Source: Clostridiales bacterium
GTDB lineage: Bacteria; Bacillota; Clostridia; Saccharofermentanales; Saccharofermentanaceae
Assembly (NCBI GenBank): GCA_017649645.1
Contig: JAGCGK010000120.1
Span: 1-64,000, forward strand
Direction of reading: 5' to 3'
DNA length: 64,000 nucleotides
Part shown: in pieces, positions 40,688 to 49,474 of the stretch
How positions within the stretch are numbered: the stretch's first letter is position 1
Layout of the letters: every line of letters begins with the position of its first letter
The notes under the pieces: model-generated
Seen by the model: only the letters and a program-made list of their open reading frames with translations
Databases searched by the model: none
What the model was told of the DNA's origin: nothing
Program-made: the position numbers and the translations under genes

Positions 40688-43119
40688 TATTCGTTTCTCA
40701 CTTTCCATATCTGGATCTTGTTTGTCAATCTTGTCATCAGGTAGATGACTACCGCCAATCCCGTGACCACACAAAGAGGTATGATGACGAAGTTACTGAA
40801 CGGCAATACCGTGAAATGGAATTCCTTACTTCTCAGAATGCTCTTGAACAGGAGTCCGATTAAATAATTGCCTCCGGTCGCGAGGAATATATAGGTCAGG
40901 ATCAAAGAGAAAACTGACAACAGCAGAAGCCTAAAGAAATGCCATGCACGTATGGTTCCTCTTCCGAATCCCATGCTCTTGAGAAGTGCTATATCCGCTG
41001 TCTCCTCATCTATAAAGATGTTCTCGTAAAGAGTTGTCAAAAGTGCGAGCATCAACGCACATATCACGGATACGATCGCTATTATTAGCCTGAACATCTC
41101 CTGGTATCCCGTAAGATAATACGGCATTATCTCATTGTTTCTGAGCACCTTGATCTCACCATTCGGATAGAGAGCTTCCATCTTTTGGAGGATCTGCTCA
41201 TGCTCACTTTTCGGTGCATCGATCGAACAACTGAAATATTCCGAATCCGTAACAAGCGAACCTTCAAATTCATCACCCATAAACAGTGTCGGGTTCTTCT
41301 GTCCGTATTGATCTACAAAAGCCGTAACGATGAAATCCTCTTCGACCTTGTTGAAAGTCGTGTGATCCTCCGCATACTTTTCGTATGTGACTTTTATGGT
41401 GTCGCCTAACTTGATGTTTCTCTCGTCAGCGAAATAGTAACCCATAGCAACTTCATTTTTCAGTTTCGGAGGATTACCCTCGAGAAATAAGATCTCGGAA
41501 GAAGGAGCATCCTGCCACTGAAGATCACCTGCGACCTCTCCTCCGTCATATTTGAAGACGGCTTGAGCTCTGTCACAAACTACCATCTTTGCCGGAATGT
41601 CGTTATCTTCAAAATCCTTATTGATGAGATCCACTACTCCATCAAAACTTCCTGCACTGCTTATGAGCTTATCGTAATATGAATCTTCAATAGTAATGAT
41701 AAAATCCAGATTACCCAGTTGGAAATATTGTTGTGCATAACGCGTAGTCATGATGGTATCGTTAAGTCGAACTACGAACAGAACAATAGTGATCCCGAGC
41801 ACGAAGGCGACAACAAGAAGCATGTATCTTTTGAATCCTCTGAGGATATCACTGAGTGCCATGAAGAACGGTACAGACATGTGTTTTTTGTTGTTAAGGA
41901 ACAATCCCGGAACAGCTGCAAATCTTTCTCCTCTGTTCTCGCCATGAATAGCATCAATAACACTTATTCTACTCATTCTTCTGAGTGCGAAGAAACTGAA
42001 GATAATGATCAGGGCAACGGTTGTTAAACTGGCAACGGCACCGATGATTATCATCATGAAAACATCAGGATACATGATGTGCATAACGAACTTTTTGAAC
42101 AGGAGCTTACTCGCGATAAATCCCGCAGGAAGTCCGATAAGGCCTCCGATAACTGCAAACGCCAGATACTTTACGATGAACAGAGTCTTATATGACAAAG
42201 ACCATACACCTATAGCCTTCATCATGCCTATCTCACGTTCTTCCCTCTTGATCGCCGACTTAAGACTAAAGTCGATGGTGATCATGGTCATCGCCATAAC
42301 GGCAACTGCCACTACGAGCATACATGTTGAAACGATGATCGCGAACAGGCCGTCATTGGTCATGAAGAGAACTTTCGAGGCATTGCCATTCGTATCGTAT
42401 TCCTTGTATTTGAGGATCTGGTCAGTATAGTAATCTCTCAAAGTGTTGATGTAATCGCCGGACTTTATATTTGCTGCAGCTACAAACACCTCAGATTTCT
42501 GAGGACACTCATTGTAGAACAGTTCCTTATCGCGGTCGGACAAGTAGAATTGATCCGCATATGCCGTTGCCGGATTTTTATAGATCTCGGATACAACATA
42601 CTCGTATATATTTCCGAACTGTGTGGCAAGACGGATCTTATCGCCCTCTTTAACACCCAGTCTGTTGCTGAATGTCTGGGAAACTGCAACACATCCGTTA
42701 GGCACTTCAAAATAGTTGTTGTCCAAGTCGATCGGAATATCAAACTTATCAGGCATATCCGTAACATAGATACCTGAAGAATAATGCACCTTATCGCCTT
42801 CATATCCGACTACTTCTATATTCGAAAACGGAACGAATACCTTCTCCAGATGCTCGCTTTCTCCTATGATCGGGCTTTCATCAAGATCACCCATGAATCT
42901 GTCCACGAGCCCTTGCCTATCGGATATATCCGCATTCATAATAAAATATCCGTCAGAGGTGTGACACTTCTCATAGGTCTTCTTTTCTCCTCCCAAAAGA
43001 GCATAAAGAAGAGTTGATCCGATTACCATGAACATGACCGCTGCGATCATGAATATAAACGCTACGATATTAAGGCCCGGTTTGTCCTTAAGATCTCTTT
43101 TTAACATTCGAAAATACAT
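40687..43119 (-). CDS. FtsX-type ABC transporter permease
   Basis: The 810-aa protein has an N-terminal helix (about 13-36), a large external domain, three helices (about 255-395, including SAIKREEREIGMMKAIGVWS), a linker, a second half starting near 430 with its own external domain, and three C-terminal helices (with TADIALLKSMGFGRGTIRAW). This is the MacB/FtsX layout in duplicate, like the permease at 3.7 kb but clearly diverged. I chose ATG 43119, 1 nt after the ATPase stop, over the upstream in-frame TTG. Substrate unknown; the coupled C45 lipoprotein suggests a peptide or amide. Confidence 0.88.
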   Translation of the reverse strand: MYFRMLKRDLKDKPGLNIVAFIFMIAAVMFMVIGSTLLYALLGGEKKTYEKCHTSDGYFIMNADISDRQGLVDRFMGDLDESPIIGESEHLEKVFVPFSNIEVVGYEGDKVHYSSGIYVTDMPDKFDIPIDLDNNYFEVPNGCVAVSQTFSNRLGVKEGDKIRLATQFGNIYEYVVSEIYKNPATAYADQFYLSDRDKELFYNECPQKSEVFVAAANIKSGDYINTLRDYYTDQILKYKEYDTNGNASKVLFMTNDGLFAIIVSTCMLVVAVAVMAMTMITIDFSLKSAIKREEREIGMMKAIGVWSLSYKTLFIVKYLAFAVIGGLIGLPAGFIASKLLFKKFVMHIMYPDVFMMIIIGAVASLTTVALIIIFSFFALRRMSRISVIDAIHGENRGERFAAVPGLFLNNKKHMSVPFFMALSDILRGFKRYMLLVVAFVLGITIVLFVVRLNDTIMTTRYAQQYFQLGNLDFIITIEDSYYDKLISSAGSFDGVVDLINKDFEDNDIPAKMVVCDRAQAVFKYDGGEVAGDLQWQDAPSSEILFLEGNPPKLKNEVAMGYYFADERNIKLGDTIKVTYEKYAEDHTTFNKVEEDFIVTAFVDQYGQKNPTLFMGDEFEGSLVTDSEYFSCSIDAPKSEHEQILQKMEALYPNGEIKVLRNNEIMPYYLTGYQEMFRLIIAIVSVICALMLALLTTLYENIFIDEETADIALLKSMGFGRGTIRAWHFFRLLLLSVFSLILTYIFLATGGNYLIGLLFKSILRSKEFHFTVLPFSNFVIIPLCVVTGLAVVIYLMTRLTNKIQIWKVRNE

Positions 43120-43120
43120 A

Positions 43121-43882
43121 TTACCAACCCATCTCTCCAAGCCAATTTCTTACCTGACGTTCTCTGATCGAGATGTCGTCGCCATCCTTCATCTTGCCGA
43201 GGATAAGATCGCCCTGAATATTTCCGTCTACCAGATAGATTATCCTGTCGGAGATGGATGCGACTTTCTCGCTGTGTGTAACCATAAGGATCGTCGTGCC
43301 CATTCTGTTCGCATCAAGAAGTCTGTCCATGACTTCGCCCGAAGCCTTGGAATTAAGAGCTCCCGTTGGCTCATCGGCAAAGATCACCTTAGGGTGATTT
43401 ATAAGTGCTCTGCAAAGACAAGCTCTTTGAAGCTGTCCGCCGGAAACCTCCGTGATCTCACGGTCTGCCTCATCGATGATGCCGAGTTTTCTCATAAGTT
43501 CTTCGGCATCTTTTCTTATCTCTTCCCTCGGCCTGATCTTAGCCTGAAAACCGGGAAGGATGATGTTATCGATGATGCTCAGTTTCTTCATCATGTACAT
43601 CTGCTGGAAAACAAATCCCATCTTGATAAGTCTCAAGTTAAGAAGGTCTTTCTCCTTCATGGATGATATCTCGTCGCCGTCGAAAAATACGCTTCCGGCG
43701 GTTACGTTATCCATTCCGCTTACCGTATAAAGAAGAGTCGATTTACCTGAACCTGAAGGTCCCATTACTGATACGAACTCGCCCTCTTCTACTCTAAAAT
43801 TCACGTTCTGAAGAACGTTGTTGCTCTGTTTATTAACTATGTATGTTTTGCAAAGATCCCTTGTTTCTATGACAGTACTCAT
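43121..43882 (-). CDS. ABC transporter ATP-binding subunit
   Basis: The 253-aa ATPase has Walker A GPSGSGKST, Q-loop VFQQMYM, signature VSGGQLQR, Walker B VIFADEPTGALNS and H-loop MVTHS. The C-terminal ~20 residues (DGDDISIRERQVRNWLGEMGW) are an added tail. A GGAGG site lies 9 nt before the ATG. First gene of a three-gene operon with the permease and C45 lipoprotein. Confidence 0.93.
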   Translation of the reverse strand: MSTVIETRDLCKTYIVNKQSNNVLQNVNFRVEEGEFVSVMGPSGSGKSTLLYTVSGMDNVTAGSVFFDGDEISSMKEKDLLNLRLIKMGFVFQQMYMMKKLSIIDNIILPGFQAKIRPREEIRKDAEELMRKLGIIDEADREITEVSGGQLQRACLCRALINHPKVIFADEPTGALNSKASGEVMDRLLDANRMGTTILMVTHSEKVASISDRIIYLVDGNIQGDLILGKMKDGDDISIRERQVRNWLGEMGW

Positions 43883-43988
43883 CTACTGCAACCTCCATTT
43901 CTCATCTATGGTCTCTATTGTCAAACTTAACTATTAAAAAATCCTTAAAGCGTTTAATAATTTTCGGAAATAAAAAACATTACAACAT

Positions 43989-44024
43989 AAGACCGTCTCT
44001 GTTGATTTAGAGACGGTCTTATTT
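43989..44024. terminator. Terminator downstream of the small membrane-protein gene
   Basis: AAGACCGTCTCT (43989-44000) and AGAGACGGTCTT (44009-44020) form a perfect 12-bp stem. It lies between the 44.06-kb gene's stop and the ABC ATPase start. Confidence 0.8.
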
Positions 44025-44056
44025 GAGGTTGGTATATGAAGTTATAAATGGTTGCC

Positions 44057-44299
44057 TTATTTTTCTGCTTCAGCTTCTTTTGCCTTTGCTGCTTTCTTTT
44101 TCTTCTCGTTCTCACACAATGCAATGACTGAGCTTAAGCATGCAGTGTTAGAACACAAAAGGAAAACATCAGTATGTGAAGGAGTTCTCTTAAGAATAAA
44201 TATATTAAATATAAAGAGTCCTACTGTTGCGATTAATACGATTGCAGCGAATATCGGTAATACCGTTGTGATTGTGATCTTCTTGTTTGTGTTTTTCAT
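44057..44299 (-). CDS. Small two-helix membrane protein
   Basis: The 80-aa protein has two predicted membrane helices (about 10-32 and 44-60) separated by LKRTPSHTD, and a Lys/Ala/Glu-rich cytoplasmic tail (KKKKAAKAKEAEAEK). I do not recognise the family. GGGAGGG precedes the ATG. Its leader resembles that of the small membrane protein at 60.45 kb (see 44339-44364), and the two proteins share size, topology and an MKN start. Confidence 0.6.
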   Translation of the reverse strand: MKNTNKKITITTVLPIFAAIVLIATVGLFIFNIFILKRTPSHTDVFLLCSNTACLSSVIALCENEKKKKAAKAKEAEAEK

Positions 44300-44338
44300 T
44301 TCTTTACCCTCCCGAGGTATTTGTTTTTTGTTTTGTGA

Positions 44339-44364
44339 TTACATCATACAAACCGGGATTTAAC
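44339..44364 (-). promoter_or_regulatory. Shared leader/promoter motif, copy 1
   Basis: On the minus strand GTTAAA (44359-44364), 13 nt, then GATGTAA (44339-44345), followed by an AAACAAAAAACAAA tract before the ribosome site. The same elements with the same 13-nt gap occur at 60668-60693. Could be an alternative-sigma promoter or a common leader. Confidence 0.45.
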
Positions 44365-44506
44365 ACTTCGCAAATATCACATCAAGATAATCTATAGAAA
44401 GTATAAAGAAATGTTTAAGGCTGCTATACATATAGCTTTTCCGCCCAAACCAAACACAACGTATTGGTGATCAAAGACGTTTACGGGGGATTTTTCCAGA
44501 AAGAAA

Positions 44507-45358
44507 TTAAGGCCAACCCTCGATTCCGAGTCCGTTAAGCGACATGCCGTAGTAATTCAGGACTCCTTCTATAGAATCCAGATATGTTCCGTAGTTTTCC
44601 AGGTAGGTATCCTGGAATTGTTCCCAGGTTATCATCTCACTGTCACCGAACATCTCCTCGAGTGTCATTTCATTACTCTTGGAATCCGGCGAATAGTATG
44701 TTCTGTCACCCAGTTCCTTGGTATAGTACGCGAATAAACCTTCTTCGTCTTCAAATATCTCGCCGGATCCGCATTTACTGATATAATCGTCAGGGTCACA
44801 TTCTCCGGTAGTGCCCATTATGATCTGTCCGATATCATCATAATCCGGGACCTGACCGAAGTGAGTCTCTATACTGAAATCAAAAGCATAGAAATTGTAC
44901 TCCGGATCAAAATCATCCACGTAGCGTCGGATAGTATAGCTCATCTGCAGATCATCTTTGATCGGTGACTCATAGGTGATCAGGAACCCGGTAGGATCAG
45001 CAGCTATCTCTATTACTGCATCAGTATCAATATCGTTTGCCGTACCGACAGTCTTCTCTGCATATCCGCCGTCAGGCGTTTTCCCGATCTCCTCACAAAT
45101 GGATTCATAAAAACATTCTTCCCATGTCTTACCGCAATCCGTACATACTCTGTCCTCGAAAACGTGCTCTCCCTTGAACTCTTCTGAGGAAGGCTTGACC
45201 TCGGCCTTTTCCTCCTCGGATTCTATGGTCTCTTCTTCGTCAGTCTCATCATCCGGTATCTTGTCTCTGTCGTTCGGAGTCCTGCACGAACAAATGACTG
45301 TCATCAATGTCAAGCTCAGAAACAAAGCCGCTGACTTCAAAACATAAGATCTTTTCAT
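44507..45358 (-). CDS. Acidic lipoprotein of unknown function
   Basis: The 283-aa lipoprotein has lipobox VICSC, then an Asp/Glu-rich linker (about 30-65), then HVFEDRVCTDCGKTWEEC, a Cys-x2-Cys ribbon that may bind a metal, and an acidic alpha/beta domain to the end. I do not recognise a family. GGGAGGG precedes the ATG. No clear terminator is visible in the 207 bp after its stop. Confidence 0.7.
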   Translation of the reverse strand: MKRSYVLKSAALFLSLTLMTVICSCRTPNDRDKIPDDETDEEETIESEEEKAEVKPSSEEFKGEHVFEDRVCTDCGKTWEECFYESICEEIGKTPDGGYAEKTVGTANDIDTDAVIEIAADPTGFLITYESPIKDDLQMSYTIRRYVDDFDPEYNFYAFDFSIETHFGQVPDYDDIGQIIMGTTGECDPDDYISKCGSGEIFEDEEGLFAYYTKELGDRTYYSPDSKSNEMTLEEMFGDSEMITWEQFQDTYLENYGTYLDSIEGVLNYYGMSLNGLGIEGWP

Positions 45359-45403
45359 CTTGCCCTCCCGTCAGAAAGAATATATCTGATTACTATTTAA
45401 CAC

Positions 45404-45463
45404 TTAAGGCTCTGCCTTTTCAACCTCGACAGAATCTTGTTTATCTGTTACTCCTTCAGATCC
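45404..45463 (-). pseudogene. Remnant of a C45-lipoprotein C-terminus
   Basis: The minus strand reads GSEGVTDKQDSVEVEKAEP then stop. The intact C45 protein at 39.3 kb ends GSEGVVDKPDFIEVEKFGT. The match is also visible at DNA level (ACTCCTTCAGATCC in both). There is no start or upstream coding frame, so this is the tail of a deleted paralogue. Confidence 0.75.
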
Positions 45464-45468
45464 GCTCA

Positions 45469-45515
45469 ATGTGGGATAACTTACATTAATTGCAGGGGCA
45501 AGAAAACTTCCAGTT
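45469..45515 (-). pseudogene. Remnant of the histidine-kinase 3' end (direct repeat)
   Basis: Blocks of 22 and 19 identical bases match 47201-47222 and 47229-47247, the end and downstream flank of the kinase gene. The minus strand reads LEVFLPLQLM then stop; the intact kinase ends LEVFLPL. It abuts the C45 remnant, marking a deletion/duplication junction. Confidence 0.8.
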
Positions 45516-45534
45516 TTAAATATTCCCCCAACGA

Positions 45535-45975
45535 TCAATGCCTGGCTATAGCTAAAACTTCGGCGAACTTAGTATAAAGATCACCTGCTTTGGGATTACT
45601 TCCGAAATCATATGAAATCTCTTTTTCTCCGTGATACCTTATGGAAACGGTATAACGAGTCGTACCACATCCGAGGCCTGATTCGGATTTAGCATTATAG
45701 ATCTCGTCCAGTTCCTCTATAGTCGGGATACTCTTTTTATACTGATATCTGCTCAGTTTATACGTCTCTTCTCCGTTTACAGTAACAAAGTACTTTCCGT
45801 CTCTTTGATAAAAGAAATAATATGATGTGACGTTAGTATAGCCTCCCTGCTGCCAGAAGTACGAGTAATATACAGGAAGCGGCTCTTTGTAATCCTTCAC
45901 GACAGATACTGTTACGATACCGGCAACTACAAAAGACAGAGCAATGATGAGCATAACAATCCATTTGCGTTTCAT
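45535..45975 (-). CDS. Membrane-anchored protein of unknown function, paralogue of next gene
   Basis: The 146-aa protein has one N-terminal membrane helix (about 6-26) and an external domain with LPVYYSYFWQQGGYTNVTSY, RDGKYFVTVNG, and SIRYHGEKEISYDFG. The neighbouring 381-aa protein has the same order of motifs (LPEYYEFYYCDHAGCFPSAV, KNRKYYMIID, LKYPGEEKILYDYKFG), so the two are tandem paralogues. The ATG overlaps the neighbour's stop by 4 bp (ATGA). Function unknown. Confidence 0.65.
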   Translation of the reverse strand: MKRKWIVMLIIALSFVVAGIVTVSVVKDYKEPLPVYYSYFWQQGGYTNVTSYYFFYQRDGKYFVTVNGEETYKLSRYQYKKSIPTIEELDEIYNAKSESGLGCGTTRYTVSIRYHGEKEISYDFGSNPKAGDLYTKFAEVLAIARH

Positions 45976-47117
45976 GATCTCGTACTCCTTTTCGAGTGTT
46001 TTCGAATAATAATGATGACAGCCAGATTAATGACAACATTCGCGACAGCGACACAGAACATGATCCTGAATATTATCTTCTCACCCGGGATTACAGATAG
46101 TTTGCCTTTGGTGAGGAATACACGGAGTGCCGCAAGTCTTACTTCTGTCCTGGTTATTGGATCGGTTGTTTTAAACTCGATATTCGACTCCGCATTATCA
46201 TGAGGACAGGCATAATAGAACTGAAGCCATTCATTGTCGGACATGGTCTTGGTGTACACGAGATACGGACCTTTAAGGCTGATATCGTAGTAGCGGAGCA
46301 TAAGTAATTCATATCTGCTCTTTAGTTCCAGCTTGTGAAGTCTCAAGGGCCACGCGGTAACATCGCGATGGTACAGACGATCATCCATCGTACGACCTGT
46401 CTTCTTTTCATACATCCATTCGATAAACTTTGCGTTCTTTCCCAAATAGGGCAACGGCGTTTTTCTCTTTACGAAAAGGGATACATTGACATCCTCCATT
46501 TGAATTCGACGACAGATATTGTTTAATGATTCTTTGTCATTTTTGGTAATATCCCATTCCCGATACACTGCGGATGAATCGTCACCTTTTTGGGAATACA
46601 CCCTGTAATCCTCTATTCCGTATGCTTCAAAAACTTCCTTCATCGCGCAGACTATCCTTGTAGGATCACTGTCCGTATTCTTTCGCAATATTGAATTCTC
46701 TGCCTTAATGAACTTATCTAATTGTTCGCCATAACCGACTCCGAACTTGTAATCGTACAGTATTTTCTCCTCACCGGGATACTTAAGTACGACCGGATTA
46801 TCGTCATCAGATCGACCCTCAGCGTATGACCTTTTTAGTTCACTGATATCCGGAACACATTCTCTGTATTGTTCTTCGGTTATTACATATTTAACGCTTC
46901 TCTCAGCTTTATTATGATCGATGATCATATAGTACTTACGATTTTTGATGAATGCCGTATATCTGACTGCAGACGGGAAACAACCTGCATGATCGCAATA
47001 GTAAAACTCATAGTATTCAGGAAGCGGGCTTTCTTTTTTTGTGCTGAAATTCATAACGGATATCACTATTGATATTCCAATCAAAATAATAACAGCAATG
47101 ACAGTTAGTTTTCTCAT
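45972..47117 (-). CDS. Two-helix membrane protein of unknown function
   Basis: The 381-aa protein has an N-terminal helix (about 5-24), the domain shared with the 146-aa neighbour (about 30-140), a second external domain (about 150-340; YGIEDYRVYSQKGDD), and a C-terminal helix (about 350-372) with KHSKRSTRS. I recognise no family. The ribosome site is part of a run of seven Gs (complement of 47126-47132), a length at which slippage could change spacing. The gene lies between two copies of the kinase-tail repeat and may have arrived or duplicated with it. Confidence 0.65.
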   Translation of the reverse strand: MRKLTVIAVIILIGISIVISVMNFSTKKESPLPEYYEFYYCDHAGCFPSAVRYTAFIKNRKYYMIIDHNKAERSVKYVITEEQYRECVPDISELKRSYAEGRSDDDNPVVLKYPGEEKILYDYKFGVGYGEQLDKFIKAENSILRKNTDSDPTRIVCAMKEVFEAYGIEDYRVYSQKGDDSSAVYREWDITKNDKESLNNICRRIQMEDVNVSLFVKRKTPLPYLGKNAKFIEWMYEKKTGRTMDDRLYHRDVTAWPLRLHKLELKSRYELLMLRYYDISLKGPYLVYTKTMSDNEWLQFYYACPHDNAESNIEFKTTDPITRTEVRLAALRVFLTKGKLSVIPGEKIIFRIMFCVAVANVVINLAVIIIIRKHSKRSTRS

Positions 47118-47151
47118 GATTGTCGCCCCCCCATATCGTTTGACCTGATTA

Positions 47152-47184
47152 TAAAAAGAGCATCTGCCTTAGCAAATGCTCTTG
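47152..47184 (-). terminator. Terminator of the two-component operon
   Basis: On the minus strand AAGAGCATTTGC pairs with GCAGATGCTCTT (one G-U on this strand only), then TTTTAT. Confidence 0.85.
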
Positions 47185-47221
47185 GAATAACTTACAAACT
47201 ATGTGGGATAACTTACATTAA

Positions 47222-48532
47222 TCAAAGAGGCAAGAAAACTTCCAGTTCTGTTTCTTCCGTCTCATCCAGGTATCTCGCGACTATATCACCGCCGAGTTTT
47301 CGAGCGATGAAAGAAGCTTCATAAAGACCTAAGCCGTTTCCTTCAACATCAGCGGCATTCGAGCCTCTCCAGAAACTATTGAAGATATACGGCATCTCGC
47401 CTTCAGGGATCCTGCTGCCCTTGTCGCGGACGGCAAATGTATAACCGTCTTCGTTCTTATCGACGATCACCTTGATGCCCCTGCCGTCACCATACTTGAT
47501 CGCGTTCTCCATGAGCTGCGTAAGGATACGTATGATGCCGGTCTTATCGCTGTTGATCATGACCTTGCTTCTCATATCGATCTCATACGGGATCCTTAAT
47601 ACACTTAATCTGTTGTCATACTCACGCTTAATGAATTCCTCTATCTCAGTAAGATAAAATGATTCTTTCTTCGGCTCGAAAACAACCACTCCCTTGGATG
47701 CGCTCTCAAGAAGCTCCTGCAAAAGGTCCGTGATGTCATCCGCATTCTTGGTGATCTTATCAGCGACCTCGGAATCCTTCTTGTCGGGAACTCCGTCATC
47801 TCTATAAAGGCCGCTCTTTATCGCTTCTGAATAAAGCTTGATATTTGCAACAGGAGTCTTGATCCCGTGAGCGATCGTCGATACCAGCGTGAGCTGTTCT
47901 TTCTCCATCTGACGAAGTTTTCTGTTGTCGCCTGAGAGCCTGTCACGGAGCATGTTCATACCCCAGATATATCTTCCGAAATATCTGTTCTTCGATTCGG
48001 GAAGTGCAGCAGCGTTCTCGTTCTTGGCGATACGCTCAGGATATTCTGAAAGCGTGTTAAACGGCATGATGACCTTACGGTCGATATAGATGAAGAACAG
48101 TACCGCTATCACGAAAACGACCGCGATGGAAGCTTCACATATGATGATCGTTCGAAGCATATGATCATCATTAAACGAGAAAACAAGAAATCCTTTGACG
48201 GTTCCGTCTTCGGTGATCTTCCATACAGATGTGCCGCCTGTGATCTCATACATTCCGTCTTCGGATCCGCTTAAAGACATGTATCTGATATCAGTCGGAA
48301 CATTACTTTTTCCGTACTCTTCTTCCCATGAGTTTGAGGAGATCATGGCGTTAAGATCCGACTCGATGTTTTCGCTGCCCTTTTTCGAGAGTTCAGTCGT
48401 AACACGGTTCATCAAAGTCTTCCTTTGGCCTTTGTTCCTGTCTTCTGTTTTCGAGAAGAAAAGGAATACTCCAAGGCCCAAAAGAACGCATATAAGAAAA
48501 AGGAGAATGTACTTACTTAAGTATTTCTTCAT
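47222..48532 (-). CDS. Membrane sensor histidine kinase
   Basis: The 436-aa kinase has TM1 (about 7-26), an external loop of ~100 residues, TM2 (about 133-152), and a kinase core with the phospho-acceptor His in STIAHGIKTPVANIKLYSEAI, N-box LMENAIKYG, and G-box GNGLGLYEASFIARKLGG. Gly replaces the usual Glu after the His (HGIKTP). Its ATG shares a base with the regulator's stop (TAATG). Its 3' end has been copied to 45469-45515. Confidence 0.9.
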   Translation of the reverse strand: MKKYLSKYILLFLICVLLGLGVFLFFSKTEDRNKGQRKTLMNRVTTELSKKGSENIESDLNAMISSNSWEEEYGKSNVPTDIRYMSLSGSEDGMYEITGGTSVWKITEDGTVKGFLVFSFNDDHMLRTIIICEASIAVVFVIAVLFFIYIDRKVIMPFNTLSEYPERIAKNENAAALPESKNRYFGRYIWGMNMLRDRLSGDNRKLRQMEKEQLTLVSTIAHGIKTPVANIKLYSEAIKSGLYRDDGVPDKKDSEVADKITKNADDITDLLQELLESASKGVVVFEPKKESFYLTEIEEFIKREYDNRLSVLRIPYEIDMRSKVMINSDKTGIIRILTQLMENAIKYGDGRGIKVIVDKNEDGYTFAVRDKGSRIPEGEMPYIFNSFWRGSNAADVEGNGLGLYEASFIARKLGGDIVARYLDETEETELEVFLPL

Positions 48533-49218
48533 TACTCAGGAGCCTCGCCGAACTTGTAGCCGACACGCCACACGGTATGGATATACTTAGGATTTTTCGG
48601 ATCATCTTCAAGCTTTTCTCTAAGCCAGCGGATATAAACAGTAAGCGTCGACATCTCAGAGATGCAGTCCGAACCCCAAACAGCATCGAACAGGGCTTCC
48701 TTGTGGATGACCTTGTCAGGGTTCTTAAGAAAATAGATGAGGATATCAAGTTCCTTGCCGTTAACGGAGATAACCTTGTCTCCCTTACGGACGGTCATAT
48801 CATCGAGATCGACCTTGATATCCTTGTAGGAAAGTTCTTTACGTTCTTCCTGCATGTCGTAGTTACGGCGAAGGATCGCCTTGATCTTGGACGACAGGAC
48901 AGGGATCGAGAACGGCTTCTCTATATAATCATCAGCACCTACATCAAGACCTAATATCTTACTTTGATCGTCGTTTCTGGCACTCATCATGAGAACGGGA
49001 AGTCCCATGTCCTTACGGATTATGCGAAGCGTCTCGTATCCGTCAAAACCCGGAAGCATAACATCAAGGAGCATGATCCTGAACTTATCCTCTTTAAGTG
49101 CGAGGATGCCCTGTTCTCCGGTTGTCTTCCAGGTAACCGAATATCCTTCGCGCTTTAAAAAATCACGAATAAGCGCTCCGAGTTCTTCGTTATCTTCGAC
49201 GATCAGAATATCTGTCAT
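48532..49218 (-). CDS. OmpR-family response regulator
   Basis: The 228-aa regulator has a receiver domain (VEDNEE, phospho-acceptor Asp in IMLLDVMLPGFDG, MMSARND, KPFSIPVL) and a winged helix (VNGKELDILIYFLKNPDKVIHKEALFDAVWG...STLTVYIRWLREKL). It follows the small lipoprotein gene by 1 nt and is coupled to the kinase. The target is not evident; the ABC/C45 operon 5 kb away is a possibility only. Confidence 0.92.
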   Translation of the reverse strand: MTDILIVEDNEELGALIRDFLKREGYSVTWKTTGEQGILALKEDKFRIMLLDVMLPGFDGYETLRIIRKDMGLPVLMMSARNDDQSKILGLDVGADDYIEKPFSIPVLSSKIKAILRRNYDMQEERKELSYKDIKVDLDDMTVRKGDKVISVNGKELDILIYFLKNPDKVIHKEALFDAVWGSDCISEMSTLTVYIRWLREKLEDDPKNPKYIHTVWRVGYKFGEAPE

Positions 49219-49219
49219 A

Positions 49220-49405
49220 TCAGTTAGTCTCTTCTTCCGTTATTTCAGATTCTGTGGTCTCACTCGTTTCTGCCGATGGCGGCGGAGACATCTCTCCCGC
49301 GATCATAGGTCCGCAGGATGTACACAGTAGTGTTGTTCCGACCAATGAGGCCAGACCGAGAGCATAAAGCGGTTTCCTGTAATTCTTCTTAGGTTCAATC
49401 TTCAT
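49220..49405 (-). CDS. Small lipoprotein leading the two-component operon
   Basis: The 61-aa precursor has a basic N-terminus (MKIEPKKNYRKPLYALG), a hydrophobic stretch and lipobox LLCTSC, leaving a mature peptide of ~30 residues rich in Pro, Ser, Thr and Glu. I chose the ATG at 49405 (AGGGGG upstream) over an earlier frame opening at 49444. A TATAAT (complement of 49433-49438) lies just upstream, so this gene is the first of the operon with the regulator and kinase. It may be a sensor accessory; this is inference. Confidence 0.65.
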   Translation of the reverse strand: MKIEPKKNYRKPLYALGLASLVGTTLLCTSCGPMIAGEMSPPPSAETSETTESEITEEETN

Positions 49406-49474
49406 AGAAAAATACCCCCTTCTTCCGTCATCATTATAACACAAGAAGAAGAGGGGCTCACTTTTATGGCTTAG

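Noticed and set aside
40687..49218. ABC exporter plus two-component system as a Bce-type antibiotic-sensing module
   Set aside because: The units are 5 kb apart in separate operons, the permease lacks the typical ~650-aa BceB layout, and the kinase has a ~100-residue sensor loop unlike BceS.
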